A stretch of 32,880 nt of DNA from Betaproteobacteria bacterium (GTDB lineage: Bacteria; Pseudomonadota; Gammaproteobacteria; Burkholderiales; Burkholderiaceae_C). The notes beneath the pieces were generated by a model. It was not told where the DNA came from. It was given only the letters and a program-made list of their open reading frames with translations, and searched no databases. The stretch spans positions 1-32,880 of the forward strand of contig RFQA01000011.1 in the NCBI GenBank assembly GCA_009925925.1. The letters are read 5' to 3'. A program made the position numbers and the translations under genes. Shown one piece after another: positions 31,127-32,880 of the stretch (the stretch's first letter is position 1; each line of letters begins with the position of its first letter).

Positions 31127-32059
31127 GTGAGCGTTAACCCCACCACCCCACCCTCGCCCGCCGCCAAGACGTGGGTTTTCGATTTTGTGCTGCTGGCCGC
31201 CATTTGGGGCGCGTCCTTCTTGTTCATGCGCACCAGCGGCAAGGCGTTTGGTGCATTGCCCACAGCGGGTTTGCGTGTGTGCATTGCCAGCCTGTTTCTT
31301 CTGCCCTTGCTCACGCTGCGAGGCCAGTTGCCCGCCCTGCGTCGCCATTGGAAGTTGTGCTTTACCGTGGGAGTGCTGAACTCCGCCATCCCTTTTGCCT
31401 GCCTGTCGTGGGCGCTGCTGTCCATTTCCACCGGCTTGTCGGCCCTGCTTAACGCCACCGTGCCTTTGTTCGGTGCGGCTATCGCATGGTGGTGGTTGGG
31501 AGACAAATTGCAGGGTTCGCGGGTGCTGGGTCTGGTGGTCGGCTTTGTAGGGGTGGCCATGCTCGCACTGAACCGCGACTCCGCCGGTGCTACCGGGGCA
31601 GGCTCCAGCGCATTGGCCGTGATCGCCTGTTTGACTGCCTGCCTGTTCTACGGCATTTCTGCCAGCTTCACCCGCCGCTTTTTGCCGGGCGTACCGTCAT
31701 TGGTCCTCGCAACCGGCAGCCAGTTGGGGGCTTCTTTGGCCTTGCTGCCTTTGACCCTTTGGGCCTGGCCTACGAACCCTGCGCCCTTGCAGGCCTGGGG
31801 CGCAGTGATTGCGCTGGGCGTGGTGTGCACCGGCTTGGCCTATGTGATTTTCTTCAGGCTGATCGAGCGCACAGGACCCTCGCGCGCCCTGTCCGTCACC
31901 TATGCCATTCCGGTGTTCGCCATCCTGTACGGCGTCGTGCTACTCGGTGAATCGGTCACTCTGTGGATGGGCTTGTGCGGGGCGGTCATCATGCTGGGCA
32001 CTTCGCTCTCCACGGGCTTGTTGTCGTGGGGTAAAGCGCCCTTGCCACCGGGGGACTAA
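31127..32059 (+). CDS. EamA/DMT-family transporter
   Basis: A 310-residue inner-membrane protein with ten predicted helices in two EamA repeats, a drug/metabolite exporter type. Seen: WVFDFVLLAAIWGASFLFMRTSGKAFG at the start of the first repeat, GALPTAGLRVCIAS, SALLNATVPLFGAAIAWWWLGDKL and, in the second repeat, SVTYAIPVFAILYGVVLLGESVTLWM. GTG at 31127 directly follows the ogt TGA; no closer ATG gives a complete first helix. The stop overlaps that of the opposing DUF1345 gene. Substrate unknown. Confidence 0.9.
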   Translation: MSVNPTTPPSPAAKTWVFDFVLLAAIWGASFLFMRTSGKAFGALPTAGLRVCIASLFLLPLLTLRGQLPALRRHWKLCFTVGVLNSAIPFACLSWALLSISTGLSALLNATVPLFGAAIAWWWLGDKLQGSRVLGLVVGFVGVAMLALNRDSAGATGAGSSALAVIACLTACLFYGISASFTRRFLPGVPSLVLATGSQLGASLALLPLTLWAWPTNPAPLQAWGAVIALGVVCTGLAYVIFFRLIERTGPSRALSVTYAIPVFAILYGVVLLGESVTLWMGLCGAVIMLGTSLSTGLLSWGKAPLPPGD

Positions 32060-32715
32060 AGCAGTCCGGCCATCACGTTCACACTCAAGGCCAAGACCAT
32101 CATGTTGAAGGCAAAGGCCGCCAGACTGTGCAACAGGGTGAGGTGGCGCATGGGCCGGGAGGTCACCACCACATCAGACACCTGGGACGTCATGCCCACC
32201 ACGTGGGCGTAGTACAAAAAATCGAAATAGTCGGGCGGCAGAACACCCGGAAACTGCAGCCCACCACCCGCGGGGTGGCCTTTGAGCTCGGTCTGGTAGT
32301 ACAGATGCGCATAGCGGAAAGCAAATATGCATTGCATCAACAACCAGGAGCTCACCAGCGCCAGCAGAGACACCAGCACATGGCCCACACGCGCCAGCAA
32401 AGCCATCTCGCGGCTGTTGGACAAGAGCATGGCGATGGCCGCCACACTCGCAAACGCCGACAGAAGCAAAAGGCTGAACCAGATCACACTGGGCTGGTCC
32501 TGAGACTGCGCACGTGAGCGTGTGCTGTCGGCATCAAACACTATTGCCAAGCGCCACGCCAAAACCAGATAAGCCGTGGCACCTGCGATCCACGCCACGA
32601 GTACTTGCAGTTCCAAGGTCCAAGGACTTGGGATCGCAGCCACACCTGCACCGACGCAGGCACCCACTACGAGGCGTTGATGACCGGTCGTGCGGGAAAG
32701 TCGGTGGATCCACAT
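32056..32715 (-). CDS. DUF1345-family membrane protein
   Basis: A 219-residue inner-membrane protein of the DUF1345 family, function unknown. Seen: helices around RLVVGACVGAGVAAI, LQVLVAWIAGATAYLVLAW, VIWFSLLLLSAFASVAAIAML, ARVGHVLVSLLALVSSWLLMQCIFAFRYAHLYY and a last hydrophobic segment, with the family-typical FRYAHLYY and PDYFDFLYYAHVVGMTSQVSDV blocks. ATG at 32715 (MWIHRLSRTTG) is preferred. The track's start at 32778 lies within the tRNA terminator hairpin, and its first 20 residues (QRLFYFLLLIF) come from the terminator T tract. The stop overlaps the EamA gene's TAA (convergent). Confidence 0.8.
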   Translation of the reverse strand: MWIHRLSRTTGHQRLVVGACVGAGVAAIPSPWTLELQVLVAWIAGATAYLVLAWRLAIVFDADSTRSRAQSQDQPSVIWFSLLLLSAFASVAAIAMLLSNSREMALLARVGHVLVSLLALVSSWLLMQCIFAFRYAHLYYQTELKGHPAGGGLQFPGVLPPDYFDFLYYAHVVGMTSQVSDVVVTSRPMRHLTLLHSLAAFAFNMMVLALSVNVMAGLL

Positions 32716-32756
32716 GGTTGGATTGTGCAACGCCAAGAAGATCAGGAGCAGAAAAT

Positions 32757-32786
32757 AAAAAAGCCGTTGCATCTGCATGCAACGGC
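32757..32786 (-). terminator. Terminator downstream of tRNA-Asp
   Basis: On the minus strand: GCCGTTGCAT-GCAG-ATGCAACGGC followed by six T. The 10-bp perfect stem (32763-32772 with 32777-32786) starts 11 bp after the tRNA 3' end, a very strong intrinsic terminator. Confidence 0.9.
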
Positions 32787-32796
32787 TTTAGCAATG

Positions 32797-32873
32797 TGGC
32801 GGAGTGGACGGGACTCGAACCCGCGACCCCCGGCGTGACAGGCCGGTATTCTAACCAACTGAACTACCACTCC
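32797..32873 (-). tRNA. tRNA-Asp (anticodon GTC)
   Basis: Seen on the minus strand: 77 nt from GGAGTGG to CCACTCCGCCA with encoded CCA. The 7-bp acceptor stem GGAGTGG/CCACTCC is perfect, the D-arm is GTTCAGTTGGTTAGAAT, the anticodon loop is CTGTCAC within a CCGGC/GCCGG stem, and the T-arm carries GGGTTCGAGTCCC. The GTC anticodon reads Asp codons. It is followed by the strong terminator at 32757-32786. Confidence 0.97.
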
Positions 32874-32880
32874 TGGTAGC

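Noticed and set aside
32716-32778. N-terminal extension of the DUF1345 protein
   Set aside because: These codons come from the tRNA-Asp terminator stem and T tract, and no Shine-Dalgarno supports starts there.

Overview
The window is high-GC, densely packed bacterial DNA. Gene order, protein families and a dispersed repeat that I associate with that group point to a betaproteobacterium of the Burkholderiales, most likely Comamonadaceae (Rhodoferax-like). The taxonomic call is inference from pattern recognition, not from a search. No phage, IS element, CRISPR array or rRNA was seen. There is one tRNA, at the right edge.

Layout. (1) 1-4757 is a zinc-homeostasis locus. A Zur-type Fur-family repressor is followed on the minus strand by an ABC ATPase and an FtsX-like permease that runs off the left edge. 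Divergently, a tiny membrane ORF is followed by znuC, znuB and znuA. Three copies of a TGCAA-N5-TTGCA palindrome lie in the shared promoter region. (2) 4877-5635 holds a small one-helix membrane protein and msrA. (3) 5814-13324 is a TetR-controlled RND efflux locus: TetR, membrane-fusion protein and RND pump, then a divergent PCMT-like methyltransferase, a single-domain rhodanese and a TolC-type outer-membrane channel, all on the plus strand. (4) 13412-25079 is a complete carbon-phosphorus lyase locus. On the minus strand lie phnF, a DUF1045 2H-phosphoesterase-like gene and phnN. On the plus strand lie phnG-H-I-J, a GNAT gene and phnK-L-M, then phnC-D-E and an HD-domain gene resembling the diiron phosphonate oxygenase PhnZ. 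PhnF-type operators precede both plus-strand transcription units, and a tandem 11-bp repeat resembling Pho boxes precedes phnC. (5) 25060-28894 (minus strand) is an LPS-core set: phosphomannomutase/phosphoglucomutase, waaC and waaA. (6) 29015-32059 holds alkylation-repair genes (an Ada-AlkA fusion and ogt) and an EamA-family transporter. (7) 32056-32873 holds a DUF1345 membrane protein and tRNA-Asp(GTC) with its terminator, both on the minus strand.

How the genes work together. In the phosphonate locus, PhnCDE imports phosphonates, PhnGHIJKL with PhnM carries out C-P bond cleavage, and PhnN finishes conversion of the ribosyl part to PRPP. No phnP (cyclic phosphodiesterase) gene is present; the 2H-type DUF1045 gene fused by an ATGA overlap to phnN is a natural candidate for that step. 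The terminal HD gene keeps the Tyr-x2-Glu-x6-His arrangement of PhnZ, so the locus may combine lyase-type and oxygenase-type C-P cleavage.

The most unusual feature outside known pathways is a roughly 58-bp dispersed repeat present as five ungapped copies. One lies inside waaA in frame, and two supply the C-terminus and stop codon of a gene (the ABC ATPase and Ada-AlkA). A second, hairpin-rich repeat forms the ZnuC tail. Small interspersed repeats therefore appear to be written into proteins here.
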